Positions 8,659-20,798 are shown, numbered from the stretch's first letter. The stretch is 64,000 nucleotides of DNA from Galerina marginata (GCA_023014335.1 JAECYW010000012.1:1302001-1366000), one strand, 5' to 3'. Numbers and translations: made by a program. The notes: a model not told the origin generated them from the letters alone.

Positions 8659-11377
8659 TCAATCTCGATGAACTCCCTTCGAGAGCTGGTGTAGTTTCGA
8701 CCTTTGTCTAGCAGCTAATAATGGCGGAAGTGCTCGAACAACATTATTCGATTTTGGCAAAGGCAAAGACTCGTCAGATTCTGAATCCGTCAGTATTTCG
8801 ATGATATTATTGGAGACCATCTTATTGACATGGCGTTGGATTTGTGATGGCAAGGGCGATAGCGGACAAAGGGCCTTGTCTGCGGGATTGATTTCGACTC
8901 TTTTGCTCACTGGAGAAGCTTCAAGTCGGTTAACCGGCTTTGAACCAGAGGTCAAGATTGGGTATTTATGATGGCCTTTCATCTTTGACGGCAGCGACGA
9001 CGCAGGGTTATGTTTTTTGAATTGTGCATCGCCAGAATCAGATTCATAACGAGCCCTCTCGCCCGATGTTTCCTTTGGCTGCGATGTTGTTCCCTTCGAT
9101 GAACTAGAAATGTTAACGGATGCTTCGGTAATAGAGCTAAGAACGCGGGATGTGCTCTGGGTGACCCTGGTGGGCTTCGAAGTATTTGATTGCGAAAGTG
9201 TAACCGGGAAAAATGCTTTCAAATCCTTGCTGGGTGGCCCACGGCCAACGGGTGTGGGTGCTTTGTTCTTCGTTAAATCCTTTATGCCAATCCTGGAGGT
9301 TATCGGAGACGAAATTGATCCGCCAGACGAGTGGTCTGCGTCCGGTAGTACGTTCGAAGCGCTCCCAGGTTTTGTCACTCTGGCGTCGATCCTTAGGCGT
9401 GATAGAAGGTCGGCAGTATCAGATAATCCGTCATCTTCGTCGCTGGATGCGATAACAACCCGTGGCTTAGTCGCCGCTTTAGTTTTCTTCTTCAATTTTT
9501 CAGATGCTGGAGAGGAGAAGAGATCTTCGGGATCGTCAGGTTTCGGAGCGGCAGCTTTCTTGCCTTTCTTGGGCAGCTTTTCTGTCGCTGCCACAATTCG
9601 GGTTCCCTTCTTCGCCTTCTTTAACCTCTTCTGCTCCTGAATATCTTCGTATTCCTGCACCAATCGAGGTTCGACCAGTTTGACCATACATGCGGGCATC
9701 CATAAGCGTAGGTGTGTTGCCGGATCAATGGGTTGGCCTTTGCCCTTTTTCTTGGGACCACCTTCTCCGTCGTCTTCTTCTTCAGACGCCCATTCGTCCG
9801 GACCCTCTGGCACTCGGGTTCCCAGTATTCCGGACTCTGTAAGTTTAACGAGTTGCTTGGGTGCGATTTCCAGGCGGTATTCTAACAGTCCGTCCGTTGA
9901 CGTGTGCGTCCTGGACGAGTGAATCTTGATGATGAGTCTCTCCTCTTCCTCATCCTCCGAGTCAACTACTTCCATGTTGCCACGAGCCGTCAGCGTAAGG
10001 GAAGAGAAGTGTTCCGCAATCATTCTGGAGGGCGTTCCACAGGTTCCACCGTCATCGATCGCTTTCTTCTTCCTTGGAGTAGAAGGGCCGGTCACCCCAG
10101 GTTTGCCATAGAGATCCAGCACAGCGCGCCGTAAGATACGAAGAACAATAGAGTGCCACATCACAGTCCTGAATCGCTTGATGATAGCTTCTTTGTATCC
10201 CCACTCGAAGTAGAACTCGCAAGCTGCTGCTAGTTTTGCCAAATCTGGTTCTTTTGACCAAGTTAGCTTCGCGTTGTTGCTTTCCCTTCCCATGCTTTCA
10301 GAAGTAATCGGATTAACGTAGGAGAGCAAGATATCAATATCTGGAAAGTCTTCAGGAATGGAGTTCGCAAGCGCGACTTGCTTACGCCCGAGCTCTCGTT
10401 TGGAGTTGGTCCGCAATTCTTGTCGAAGTTCATGCTTCCAAGCAACCAGAAACTCGGCGAGTTGTTGACGATTCAGACTTTTAGCAGCCTCATACAAGCT
10501 ATCTCCAAAGCCACATTTTGCGAGGCCATGAGAAGTTGCTACACCACATCGTGTTATTCCTCCTTGTTGGTAGTCCCCACCACTCATTAGTCCAATGAGT
10601 ATCATGCCACCGCGACTCAGACGTATATCAGGATGCCCCGTAATATCTTGGAGTCGGAACACGCGTGTGTGGTTCTTATCGTCCTTTCCCTCTGAGTTGA
10701 GCACAGGGTTCGCCCTGTTACCGGAGAGAGAATTGCTCGCACTAAAAACCGACTTTTAGATGGTCTGGATGATTATTATGGAGCGAATACAAACTTTCGG
10801 ATGACTGTAACGGCCCCAAACAAAAAATTATCCACATCATCGGAAAGGATTCCATCAATGACTCCTATTCGATTAAGATACGCCAACTCGGCCTCGGCCT
10901 CGCCTGGAGCCTATAAGCTATTGTCAAAAATGACCACGCGTTGAAAGGTTATACCCACCATTCGCCATTCGAAACCAAATGCCTCCACAATCTGCTTCAT
11001 GCCGGGGATAAGTTTATGACTCGTTCGATTGATTTTCTTGCCTCTTTTAACTTCAGGACGCTTCGGACCATCGAACACAAAGATAGGAAGGAACGTCGTG
11101 TGCATTAGAGTAGCGCATCGGAAGAAAAGCGTTCGGAGGACGGGATTTTCGCCCTCCCTGCCATACTCCGCGTGGAAGAACCAAATGCTAGCGTCAATTC
11201 CAAGTCGAAACCCTCTTTTTCCATCTGGATTTGCCTCAAACCCTTCAGTAATGGCAAGATCCGTCAGGGAACGCGTTTTTGCAGCGGGACGGAGGATCTG
11301 TCATTGACGGTGAGTTCAAGAGAAAGGAAGATATCCTACGGACCATGACTTACATCCCAAAGGCCGGCTACTCCCAT
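8659..11377 (-). CDS. GEN1/Yen1-type Holliday junction resolvase (XPG family)
   Basis: Four exons (11354-11377, 10959-11297, 10795-10910, 8659-10741) give about 853 residues. It starts MGVAGLWDILRPAAKTRSL, the XPG N-domain in which the free N-terminal Met-Gly inserts at the DNA. Acidic metal ligands are visible in LGIDASIWFFH, FVFDGPKRP, APGEAEAELAYLN and SDDVDNFLFG, so the nuclease looks active. The I-domain and helix-hairpin region follow (GLMSGGDYQQGG). A chromodomain-like stretch, expected in GEN1/Yen1, probably covers about residues 400-500. The C-terminal 350 residues are Lys/Ser-rich and probably disordered, with many Ser-Pro sites, which suggests cell-cycle phosphorylation as in Yen1. 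GEN1/Yen1 cuts four-way junctions symmetrically late in mitosis. The choice over Rad2, Fen1 or Exo1 rests on length and layout. Confidence 0.9.
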
Positions 11378-11803
11378 AAAGACAAAATAATTGTAGTGAA
11401 ATATAGATTTAGATTATGCAAAGTCTGTGGATAATCGGAGGGGATATGTCGCGAGAGGCTAGAGTGGAACAAAAACGCGCTTCAAAATTCAAATTCAACC
11501 GTTCGGTTTCGAACGCGGTCACGTGACAGAAACATGATCATCTGGTCCAACTGTTACTAATACTAGCATTGATGCAACGTTGATGTTCTGAAGGCTTACA
11601 AAAGGCTTATCATGATGTGTTTGTTATTGAAAAACCTAATATTCTAAATACATAAATAAGCGTACAATGATACAAAGCGTGCACATCTTCAAATATTGGT
11701 ATGGCCCTGAATTGCTCCTAATTCCTACCCATGAATTATGGTAATAGAAGAAACAAGCCCATGGTAAGAGGTCAGAATGGAGCGCAGAAAATAATAGTGA
11801 AAA

Positions 11804-13641
11804 TCAGAAAATAATCAAAAAGACAGGCCGGATGGCGTCGTCGGTGTATACAATAGTTTCATTCAGTGCACCACCTTGCCGGTCAAACACCACCTGCGCA
11901 GAGGTCGTAAGATTGGGCGTCATGACGAGAGATGGTGATCATCTACGTACCGAATTAAAGCCTGCAGGGCAAGACATGACCTCATTCCAGCCGTTGACCT
12001 GGCGAACCTTTCCGAGAACAACCTTCGTAAGAAGCATGGCGCCATTCCCACTATTGGTGTAACTGTAGGCTCTGCAAAAACACAAGCAATAAGTGTCTGC
12101 CCAGATAATCCAAAGTAAACTTACTTGTTTGAAGCAGAAGACGAATAAATTCCGGGACCAAAACTGGAGTAGTTGGGTCAGTTTAGTCATCAAAATCAGT
12201 CAGATCTACGAAAGACTTACGCTCCGGATGGACTGGCAAGGCTTGTCTTGAAAGAGGTTCTCAGGATAGAACAGAGGGCACAACTTGTGTTTGTGCATAG
12301 TTGGGTATTTCCAGGTGACCCAAGAGTGCATTTTCGAGTAGTTCCGTGATAGCGGAAAACTTCGCTCCCAACACTTCTCCTGTACATGGGAGTCAGGACT
12401 AAAAAAAAGTAAACGTGCAGGAATGGTACTAACTTGTATCGATCATATGGCTGGAGGAACGTCTTGCTCTCGATTATCTTGTAAATCTTCTTGATTTTGG
12501 GGCAAGCGTGTCCCGGATATTTCCATGCACTCTGAAACTTTTTTTCCACTGTTAAAACAACTTTTAGAGACTATGCGAACTAGGTTCAGCCACCATACAA
12601 ACCCATGTCGTAAGTAGCATGGCCTGCCGGTGCTTCAAGAATAAGAGGTGTCGATTTGATCGCGATCTGCTTGCATGTCTTCCCACACAAGTGATACCGT
12701 TTGTACTTGGGTCGACTCTTGCATAAGAGGCAAGCTAATTTAGCACTGTCTCGGCAGGTATCGCCACACTGGTTGTACCCTGCAAGCTTGGGGCGCCGAT
12801 GACAATACTAGACAAGCTAGATAAGTTGAATCTCCTACGCCAAAGAGGCAGGTGATGCTTACATCGCAATTGTTTGGATTGCCGCCGCCTTTGCACAACT
12901 TTTCGGCACACGTCAAGCCACAGGTAACATATTTACTGTCGCGACAAGGTTTGACGAGGCAAACCTAAGATGACGAATTAAAGGGCGAAAAAGAAATCCT
13001 AAAAGACACCAGACTCACAACACATTTCACCATCGGGGGGGGAGGAGGACCATTGCTTTGGAAATTGTGGAGATTAGTAAGATTACGGGGCCGACGACCA
13101 GTATTGCCACCACGAGTAGTATGACCACCACCACGAGTGCTATAACCACCCAGATGCTGAGCGAGGTGACTGATATTGGGATCTGCAGACACCGATGGAC
13201 GAGGTTGATAATAAGAGCTGCTCTGGTTCGAGGGAGCAGCGCCTCGACCGCGGTATGGTCCACTTCTGAAGTTGGAAGGCCCAGCAGAGGAACCTGTAAT
13301 TGAAGGGGCAATGGCCGAATTGCGGGCGTTTTCAAGAATACCAGCACACGTGAGTCCGCATGTTGGATAACTTTTACCTCCTCTCGAGTAAGGTGGTCTC
13401 CGCTCACAGACCTTTAGAGGCGGTTAGCTAACTTGGCATCTGGCATTGAACTCCAAGGACTCACAATGCACACTGTAATCCCAGGATAATAGGGTGGAGG
13501 TTCATCGGTAACATCGTAAATGCCATCGAGAGAGAGGTTGTCATCGTCGTCGTCGTCGTCGCCGACGAGGAACTCATCGTCTGTATCGAGATCACTGTTG
13601 TGATCAAGATGGGCAGAAGTGTCGGTAGTGGAGGACGCCAT
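11804..13641 (-). CDS. PARP-catalytic-domain protein with four CxxC zinc modules
   Basis: Nine exons give about 466 residues. The N-terminus is acidic with a run of Asp (about residues 26-32, a GTC repeat). Four modules of the form CxxCxxRP...CGxxC follow: CIVCERRPPYSRGGKSYPTC, CVVCLVKPCRDSKYVTCG, CDYCHRRPKLAGYNQCGDTC and CLLCKSRPKYKRYHLCGKTC. Between modules 1 and 2 is a Gly/Arg/Ser-rich linker. The C-terminal half is an ADP-ribosyltransferase fold: KIKKIYKIIESK, then RYHGTTRKCTLGSPGNTQLC, CSILRTSF, FGPGIYSSSAS, AMLLTKVVLGKV and NETIVYTDDAIRPVFLI. The H-Y-E triad (His of YHGT, Tyr of GIYSS, Glu of NETIVY) is intact, so mono- or poly-ADP-ribosylation from NAD+ is expected. The target is unknown; the modules may bind nucleic acid or protein. 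A start 21 bp upstream (13662) is possible. Confidence 0.85.
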
Positions 13642-14052
13642 CGCTGAGAGGGAAAGACACAAGCTCTGGACAGGAGCGACGAAGAGTTTGTTTGATGAAA
13701 AGCGATGACAGCCTTGAATCAGTATATAACGGAGATGTAAGAGAACAGCAACCTAGAACCCAATGATACTGAATTGGGGTACTAGGAACGGGAGATTCCC
13801 ATGTGTCTGAGACGCCTCGTTCCGAGTCTAACAATGGACGACGTCGTCCAGATGACTGTGAGCGTCAAGGAAGGCCCAGGATCCTGGCTTGCTGTCAGAT
13901 AAAGGGGGGCTTGAGAAAACATTGGACAGATGTGCGGGCGGTGCTCGGAGGTGAGGCGATGATGACGGGCCGATTGAGCGCCTATTCTTGGGTCATTTGA
14001 CATCCAACGACCATGTCGAACGTTCCTCATTTCACACCTTGTTCCCTCCCAG
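13642..14052. promoter_or_regulatory. divergent promoter of the two PARP-domain genes
   Basis: 411 bp separate the two start codons of related, oppositely transcribed genes. A TATATAA-like run at about 13723-13729 (AGTATATAAC) could serve the minus-strand gene. No protein is recognised in the short ORFs here. Confidence 0.55.
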
Positions 14053-15959
14053 ATGCAAGATCCTATCCTGCCAGAGAAAGTCCCGCCCAAAGCTCTGAAT
14101 CCATCCTCAGAGGACATTGTCATGGTTGATGTCGACGACATGTACTCATCAGACGATGGTTCCATCGACAGTTTCGACGCACTCAGCCAGGCCGACGACA
14201 TTCCTGAAAAGTCTGATCCACCGTCGTACTCAGTGGCCGTTCCAGACCCTCTATCTCAGCCTCGACCAGAGTCCCCATCGACGACAAGAAATGTTCTCCA
14301 GAGGACGACTAAAGTGGAAAACCTGCCTTCCTATAACAAACACAGCATGTGTGTTGTAAGTATTTTGGCACTGCATCTTTCTACTGACACTCGACCTTTC
14401 TACTCAGATTTGCAAGACCCGGCCTGCGTACAATGACGGGCAACGTACTTTCCCAACCTGTGGCACCAGTTGCGCCATGAAGCTTGAAGCTGCTTCCAAC
14501 TTTCCTCAATCAACTATCATGCAAGGCCATATAAACAATCCTTACAACACCCGATCGGGCTCATCAAGCCACCATCCGTATGCCGCTGGCGGGGCCTGGC
14601 ATACCCGACCTTCATCATCTCGCCCACAGATAAAGATGTGTGAAGTACGTTCGCTAAGCTCTCCTCCTTGATTGATCGTCTTAGCAACATTTCATTGGGC
14701 AGGTGTGTCGTGTTCGCCCTCAATGTCAAAGAGGAGGGAAGATCTACCCTACTTGTGGGTTGACCTGTGCTGCCAAATTACACCCTCCTGGAACGATCGA
14801 AATGTGTGATGTGAGTCCTGGCAGCTTTCCATTTTCCATTCATTTCACTCTTTTCGTGCAGTTCTGCAAGAAACGACCGAAAGCAGTTCTCAATGGCAAA
14901 ACATATCCTCAATGTGGTAGAACTTGCCGCGATAATGCGAAACAAGCGCGTGAGTGGTCTTCTTGTCTGATTTACTTGTCTTCATGACTCACTTTATTTT
15001 GATTGCCAGTCGCTGCTGCTGCCAACTCCGCGACATGCACGACGTGCTTGATATGTTGGAAAGCCCCCAAACATGGAGAAAATAATGATATCTGTTCACC
15101 GGCTTGCAAGGCGGCTGCGAGCGGCCGAGCACCAGTGTTGATCGAAGTCCCTCGAGGGCATGTCGCGTTTAAGAAGGGTGAGAGGTGCCCACTCTGTCGA
15201 GTCTCGCATGATTATACCTCAGTTGCACAGTTATGGACGCATTCACGGAATCATGGAAGAAATCGAAAGCGTCCGCGTCTAGCCCTCGTATCAAAAAGAT
15301 CTATATGATTTATTTGAAGGAATCTGCTCTTGCCAGACACAAGGCATATCGGTGAGCATTATCTTAGCCGATCGAGCACAACGCCTCTCAACTACTTGCC
15401 TCAGTGACCGAACAAGCTCTCCTGCGTTTTTCCCCAGGAAAACAAGCGAGACACGAACCTGGCTTGGTATTTCCCGCGAGTGCGGTTTCGGGGACCCAGG
15501 AAACATGGAGCCGTGCTCTTCTACGCACTGCCTTTTATGTAGCATCATCAGAACATCCGTAAACAAGGACGTCTTCCCTGGTGGTATTCCAACTACACAC
15601 ATTTTGCCGCGGTAAGATTCTCTACTAACATATACCTTATGCATCTCATTTTGCCTTGCAGTGCCATTGAAACGGCCTCCACCGTCAGGAGGAGGGCTTC
15701 TAAAGTTGTCATATTAGCATCCGCCGTTCTTGGAAATGTAGCGGAAAGGACCGAGCTTGTTCCTCCTGTTCCTCCTCTGGGGTACGACTCGGTGAGTCAA
15801 TCATTTTTGCTCTAGGTTTCATGTGTGTTTATCCGATTTTTTTTTTTCTAGGTTCATCTCTACGCTTATTCACAGTTTGGCACGAGGGTTGACTGGGGTG
15901 AAACCTTGGTGTTCGATGTTGCCGCCATTAACCCTCGATATCTCATCAGCTTCGAGTGA
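14053..15959 (+). CDS. divergent PARP-domain protein lacking H and Y (pseudo-ADP-ribosyltransferase)
   Basis: Nine exons give about 486 residues. The N-terminus is acidic (EDIVMVDVDDMYSSDDGS). Four CxxC modules follow, as in the minus-strand neighbour: CVICKTRPAYNDGQRTFPTC, CEVCRVRPQCQRGGKIYPTC, CDFCKKRPKAVLNGKTYPQC, and a weaker CLICWKAPKHGENNDICSPA. The transferase region is recognisable from IKKIYMIYLKESALARHK, ISRECGFGDPGNMEPCSS, CLLCSIIRTSV, VVILASAVLGNV and GETLVFDVAAINPRYLISFE. However, the expected RWHGT reads TWLGIS (His to Leu), and the GIYTS position reads GGIPTT (Tyr to Pro). Two of the three NAD+-binding/catalytic residues are therefore gone, while a Glu remains. Splicing variants that I tried do not restore them. 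It is intact over nine exons, so it is probably a non-catalytic paralogue and not a pseudogene. Confidence 0.75.
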
Positions 15960-16657
15960 TGGTTCTATTCCCTGCGTTTTTATGAGTCTTTGGATGCTTT
16001 AGTTTTCGGGTATCCGTTTCGACAACTTTATCACTTGTATAACAATATATTACTTGCGGGCAATTCAGCCCAAGTTTGAGATTGCTCTTCCAATACGAGT
16101 GCCTTGCGCCCGCCTTCCATCCAACACCCTTAACCCAGCTGCAGTAACCTGGTATTTATGGTATCACCAGCTGTATCCTCGTGCATCGTGCACAACTCCT
16201 CATCTTGAAAGGTCTTCTCTGAACCACACTTCATTGGAGGACCAGACTGCAAATTCAATGCCTTGTAAATTAATCTTCGATAGGATAAGCGCCTGTTTTC
16301 GTTGAGATGAATCGGCAGTGCTGCTGCGACAAGGTGCAGTGCCTCCAGGACCCAGGTTGCCGAGGGTGTCGTTAATTAAAAACACCTTGTAAATGGCTAT
16401 CTCCATTGAGGTGTCATTTTCCAAGTAACAATCATAAATGACTAGATACTCACATCTATGATAAGGTAATTCGAAAACGGTCAAAAGACTGAGGGGGGGT
16501 TGCCGCTCAGATCTCAGACCCGGCCTGCCTGCGATTGGACGGGGCTTGATATAGCTTGATAGTTAAGTGCCACATCCTAACATCCAAAGACCTGAGCGCC
16601 TGTGAGATTCCTTCCCCTCGACCTTCAGCCCGTATAGTATTGATTGAACACTGGCAA
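15960..16657. other. intergenic region upstream of the PARG-like gene
   Basis: About 700 bp contain the 3' UTR of the PARP-like gene and the promoter of the next one. A 94-codon minus-strand ORF (16200-16484) shows no recognisable family. Nothing else is supported. Confidence 0.4.
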
Positions 16658-17967
16658 ATGAATTCAGCCGCCGTACCAGCAGCATTCGCCGCAGCTTCAC
16701 TAGTGGCTATTGCAGCTTCGAATCGCTTCGCCTCAGGCTTGGCCAACTCTGGTCGAAGGCGCAATCACTCCCCAGGTCAGTATAATCCAACTTCGCGCCA
16801 TTCACCAGTCGCCGTACTAGCAATCACCTCCGCTTCACCACGGACCAGGCTCTTGCAATTTCTAACTGTTTCACTTCAGACCTGGCCGAATTTGACCGGC
16901 GCGACAGAAGACATAGTCGCTCTCCTCGTCCATATAGTTCTGCGTCACGCAGGCCAATACCGCGCACGGAAGGAGCTCCGATGGCATCTTCAGGGAAATA
17001 TGACGAGTCCCGTCGCGCGGAGCTGAAAAGGATAGCCGACGATACACTCCGAGCCATAGCAGAGGGGATGTACCCTTTTAAAGGCGTCGACTACGAAATT
17101 CGACCCAGACTGAAGGAGGCCGCGAAGAACACCAAGTTCTATGCACCCGACCTGGAAGCGGTCGCCCTGTGGGCAACTTCCAAACTTGATGCTTCCAGGA
17201 CTCCATCACCTGCTCATATTTCCGTACTTCACATCTCGACTCTCGATGCTGCGAGGCTGCTAGATAACGCCTACAAACACAACTCGAAGGACTACGGAAA
17301 TACAACTGGCGTGCTCAATTTCGCATCCGCTACCAAGCCAGGCGGAGGCTTCAAAAACGGAGCTGAAGCGCAAGAAGAGTCGATCGCTCGTTCTTCAACG
17401 CTATACCATACCCTGACCACAGATGAGGGATGGAAATTCTATAAACTTCATTCACGAGAAAGCGCCCAAAATTCCGCTGCATATTATTCCCATGCGATGA
17501 TATACTCCCCAAAAGTGACCGTTTTCCGTGACGACGATGGAATGTGGACATACCCATTCGAAGTAGATGTCCTCAGCTGCGCGGCTGTCAACGCAGGCGA
17601 GCTACGCAAGGCTCTGAACGGTCCAATCACTGCTGGCTTGGAGGTTACTATCGAGAAAGAGATGGCGGAAAGAATGGGTCGTATTCTTTACCTTTTCGAG
17701 CAACATGGAATACGGAATCTCGTCCTCGGTACGTTTGGAACAGGTGTATTCCGCAATAACGTCGCCACTGTTGCTCGCATTTGGGCACAACTGTTGATTA
17801 CTCAGGAAGCCAGGTTCAAGGATTCTTTCGATCGGATTATATTTGCCATTACTGGAGACGAGACATTCGCAGAATTTCAAAGTGCTTTTGATGCGTGGGG
17901 CCAGACGCGAGCTCCTGCTCGTAATACAAATGGTCGGGGACCCTTGGCCAACAGGTTCTTCGCATAA
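16658..17967 (+). CDS. microbial-type poly(ADP-ribose) glycohydrolase (PARG catalytic domain, DUF2263/TIGR02452)
   Basis: Two exons (16658-16775 and 16880-17967) join through a GTCAGT...TTCAG intron in phase 1 and give about 401 residues. An in-frame start at 16981 would give 328 residues. The core domain begins SSGKYDESRRAELKRIADDT. It has the PARG signature KPGGGFKNGAEAQEESIARS, a GGG followed six residues later by QEE, where the second Glu is the catalytic acid. Then come a macrodomain-like fold with FEVDVLSCAAVN, LVLGTFGTGVFRNN and FDRIIFAITG. The enzyme would split ribose-ribose or ribose-protein ADP-ribose bonds. The N-terminal exon is Ala-rich and free of acidic residues before an RRR run, like a mitochondrial presequence, followed by an Arg/Ser-rich linker. 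It lies 0.7 kb from two PARP-domain genes. Confidence 0.88.
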
Positions 17968-18577
17968 TATATTCCATCTTTGTTGTATTTGTACTTTGGG
18001 ATCCATGTCTGACTCTGTAGCACTGCAACTTATGGTTTGTGCTGTATATTGTTCAAGTTTATTTTCAAATTGCGAGATGCTCTGTTGGGATATTGAAATT
18101 TATTGTACAAAGCTGTACAAGTTCATTTGTAAGAGGGTGCATACCAAAACTTTAAAGCGGACGACGAAACTCGCAATGACATAGTGCATCCTTGATGGCG
18201 TTGGCCCCGAGCTAAGTAAGCAACCCAGATATCGAGGACCCTCTTATTCAGGACAGCGCAAGTGAATTGCGTCAGCACCAGGATCCGAGTCGGCCAGGCA
18301 GCGAAGCTGAGTCAGGGACTCTGATGGGTATGCAAAAATAATTGACAATGATAGACATAAAAAGAGTTATGTGGCTCAGCCTGAGCCTCGAGGTTGCCGC
18401 AAGGTGGCTTGCAATCACTCGGAGGGTTTTTCCTGGTTTTTCTTGAGAAAGAACATGGAAGGTTCGAATTCTTATTCTGAGTGAGGACCGGAACATGAAT
18501 GATGTTTGTCTGGAACAAACAAAGAGAGTATTTAGTGAACGAAAAAAATAAACTTCCGACTGGCAATCTGCCCCAGC
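17968..18577. other. intergenic region upstream of IMP dehydrogenase
   Basis: 610 bp hold the PARG 3' end and the IMPDH promoter. No protein-coding or RNA gene is evident. ORFs here are short and lack recognisable motifs. Confidence 0.4.
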
Positions 18578-20506
18578 ATGCCTGTGAACGGAACCAGCCA
18601 TCTCGACCCGAAATCAGCTCTTGACCACCTCAGGACTTACTCTCGCTCAGATGGCCTCGCCGTCGCAGATCTCATGGATTCTCAGGTCCATGGCGGGCTA
18701 ACTTACAACGATTTCCTCCTCCTTCCCGGAAAAATCGACTTTCCTGCTTCAGAGGTTGTCACAGAGTCTCGCATCACTCGCAATGTCGTCCTCAAGACGC
18801 CCTTCATGAGTAGCCCTATGGACACCGTTACAGAGACCCAGATGGCGATCTCTTTGGCGGTGAGCAATTTTTATTGCGTTCCCATGTCATGGTCGTGCTT
18901 ACACGACTTCACTCTAAGCTCCTTGGAGGCATCGGTGTTATCCACCATAATCAGTCGGCCGACTCTCAAGCATCTATGGTTCGTGCTGTCAAGCGTCACG
19001 AGAATGGTTTTATCACCGACCCTGTCGTTCTATCCCCTTCTCACCTCGTGGAGGACGTGCTGGATATCAAGGCCAGACTTGGGTTCTGCGGCATTCCTAT
19101 CACAGGTTGGTATTTTTTCCATGCTCCTGTCTGCGGGATGAATATTTTACAACCTTCGTTCTACCGATCCAACGCGAATACCTCGCGTGATGTGGGGATG
19201 CTTCATTATTGTTTTTTTTTCTGACTCTTTTACTCTCATTTCCGGTATTCCAGAACCGTGCTGATTATATATGCAGATACTGGCGTTATCGGTGGCAAGC
19301 TCGTCGGCATCGTCACTGCCAGGGATATTCAATTCCGTGATCCCTTGACACATCTATCGGAGGTGATGACCACGGATCTGGTTACAGCCCAACAAGGAGT
19401 TACGCTAACAGAAGCGAACGACATCCTCCGCGACTCTAAGAAAGGGAAACTTCCTATTGTCGACTCGGCCGGCCAACTCGTTTCTCTCCTCGCTCGTTCT
19501 GACCTTCTCAAGAACCAGTCATACCCACTAGCATCCAAAAATCCGAAGACCAAGCAGCTTTATGCTGCCGCGGCGATTGGTACACGACCGTCTGACCGTG
19601 ATCGCCTTGCCCTTCTCGTCGATGCTGGCCTCGACATTGTAGTTTTGGATTCGTCCCAAGGAAACTCTGTATTTCAAATCGAGATGGTCGAATGGATCAA
19701 GGCTACATATCAAAAGCTCGAGGTTATTGCCGGAAATGTTGTGACGCGAGAGCAGGCCGCCTCTCTCATCGCCGCTGGTGCTGATGGCTTGCGAGTTGGC
19801 ATGGGCTCAGGCTCGATTTGTATCACGCAGGAAGTCATGGCCGTCGGCCGACCTCAGGCTACCGCTGTCTACGCGGTCGCTGAATTTTCCAACAAATTTG
19901 GCGTCCCTGTTATTGCTGACGGCGGCATCAGCAACGTCGGTCATATCGTCAAGGCCCTTGCCCTTGGCGCGGGTGCGGTTATGATGGGTGGGCTCCTTGC
20001 AGGGACGGAGGAAGCACCCGGAGAGTACTTCTACCACGAAGGCAAACGCGTCAAGGCCTACCGTGGCATGGGCAGTCTTGAGGCGATGGAGCAGGGACAG
20101 GTCGCAAAGTCTGGGAACCAGAACACGGGAAAGTACCCTGCTCCCAAGAAAGCTTCCACGGTGGAGAATGCTGCCACGTCTCGCTACTTCTCTGAAAGCA
20201 GTGCCGTCAAGGTTGCGCAGGGTGTATCAGGCGATGTGCAAGACAAGGGCAGCGTCAAGGCGTTCTTGCCATACTTATACGTCGGCGTTCAACATTCTCT
20301 TCAGGATGTTGGTGTGCGCAGCGTTGCTCTGCTCCAGAAGAATGTCAAGGAGGGTAAAGTCAGATTTGAGCTGAGGACAGCTAGTGCTCAGGTCGAGGGC
20401 GGCGTTCATGGCTTGAATTCGTACGTCTTCTTGCATCGTGTTTTTAAGTAGCTCAGTTCTGATCCTCTTTTCTATCTCTAGGTACACGAAGAGGCTCTTT
20501 GCTTGA
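18578..20506 (+). CDS. inosine-5'-monophosphate dehydrogenase
   Basis: Four exons encode a full-length IMPDH. It opens [20 protein letters not shown], then [18 protein letters not shown] and [14 protein letters not shown]. The Bateman region with two CBS motifs follows ([20 protein letters not shown] and [20 protein letters not shown]). The barrel then has the catalytic cysteine loop [20 protein letters not shown], the NAD/IMP site [20 protein letters not shown], and the mobile flap [13 protein letters not shown]. The last exon is only YTKRLFA after a phase-2 intron. IMPDH oxidises IMP to XMP with NAD+, the rate-limiting step of guanine nucleotide synthesis in the cytosol, and is the target of mycophenolic acid. 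The second intron is about 170 bp, longer than most here. Nothing in the visible site suggests drug resistance or loss of function. Confidence 0.96.
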
Positions 20507-20798
20507 GGCATCTCCTACTTACGAAGGCTGTTACAACCTTATGTTCCACATTTCTTGGCTTATGCCCCTTGTACTAACTTCACCTGTACTTCACCGACAT
20601 TGCTATTCAACAGTGTATGCACTCCTACATTAGGAGCCGGTGTGACAGCAAATGTTAGTATACTAACTATGGAACGGTCCTTCAAGACATGTATGGCTAA
20701 GATGATATATGTATGTTACATGAAGCTACTCGTATGGTACAATAGAAAATATGGTACAGCTGATACTGTAATAAGATGATACTTAAAGTATGAACTCA

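Noticed and set aside
9110..9640. 176-codon plus-strand ORF within the GEN1 tail
   Set aside because: It is antisense to the low-complexity C-terminal part of the resolvase and has no family match.
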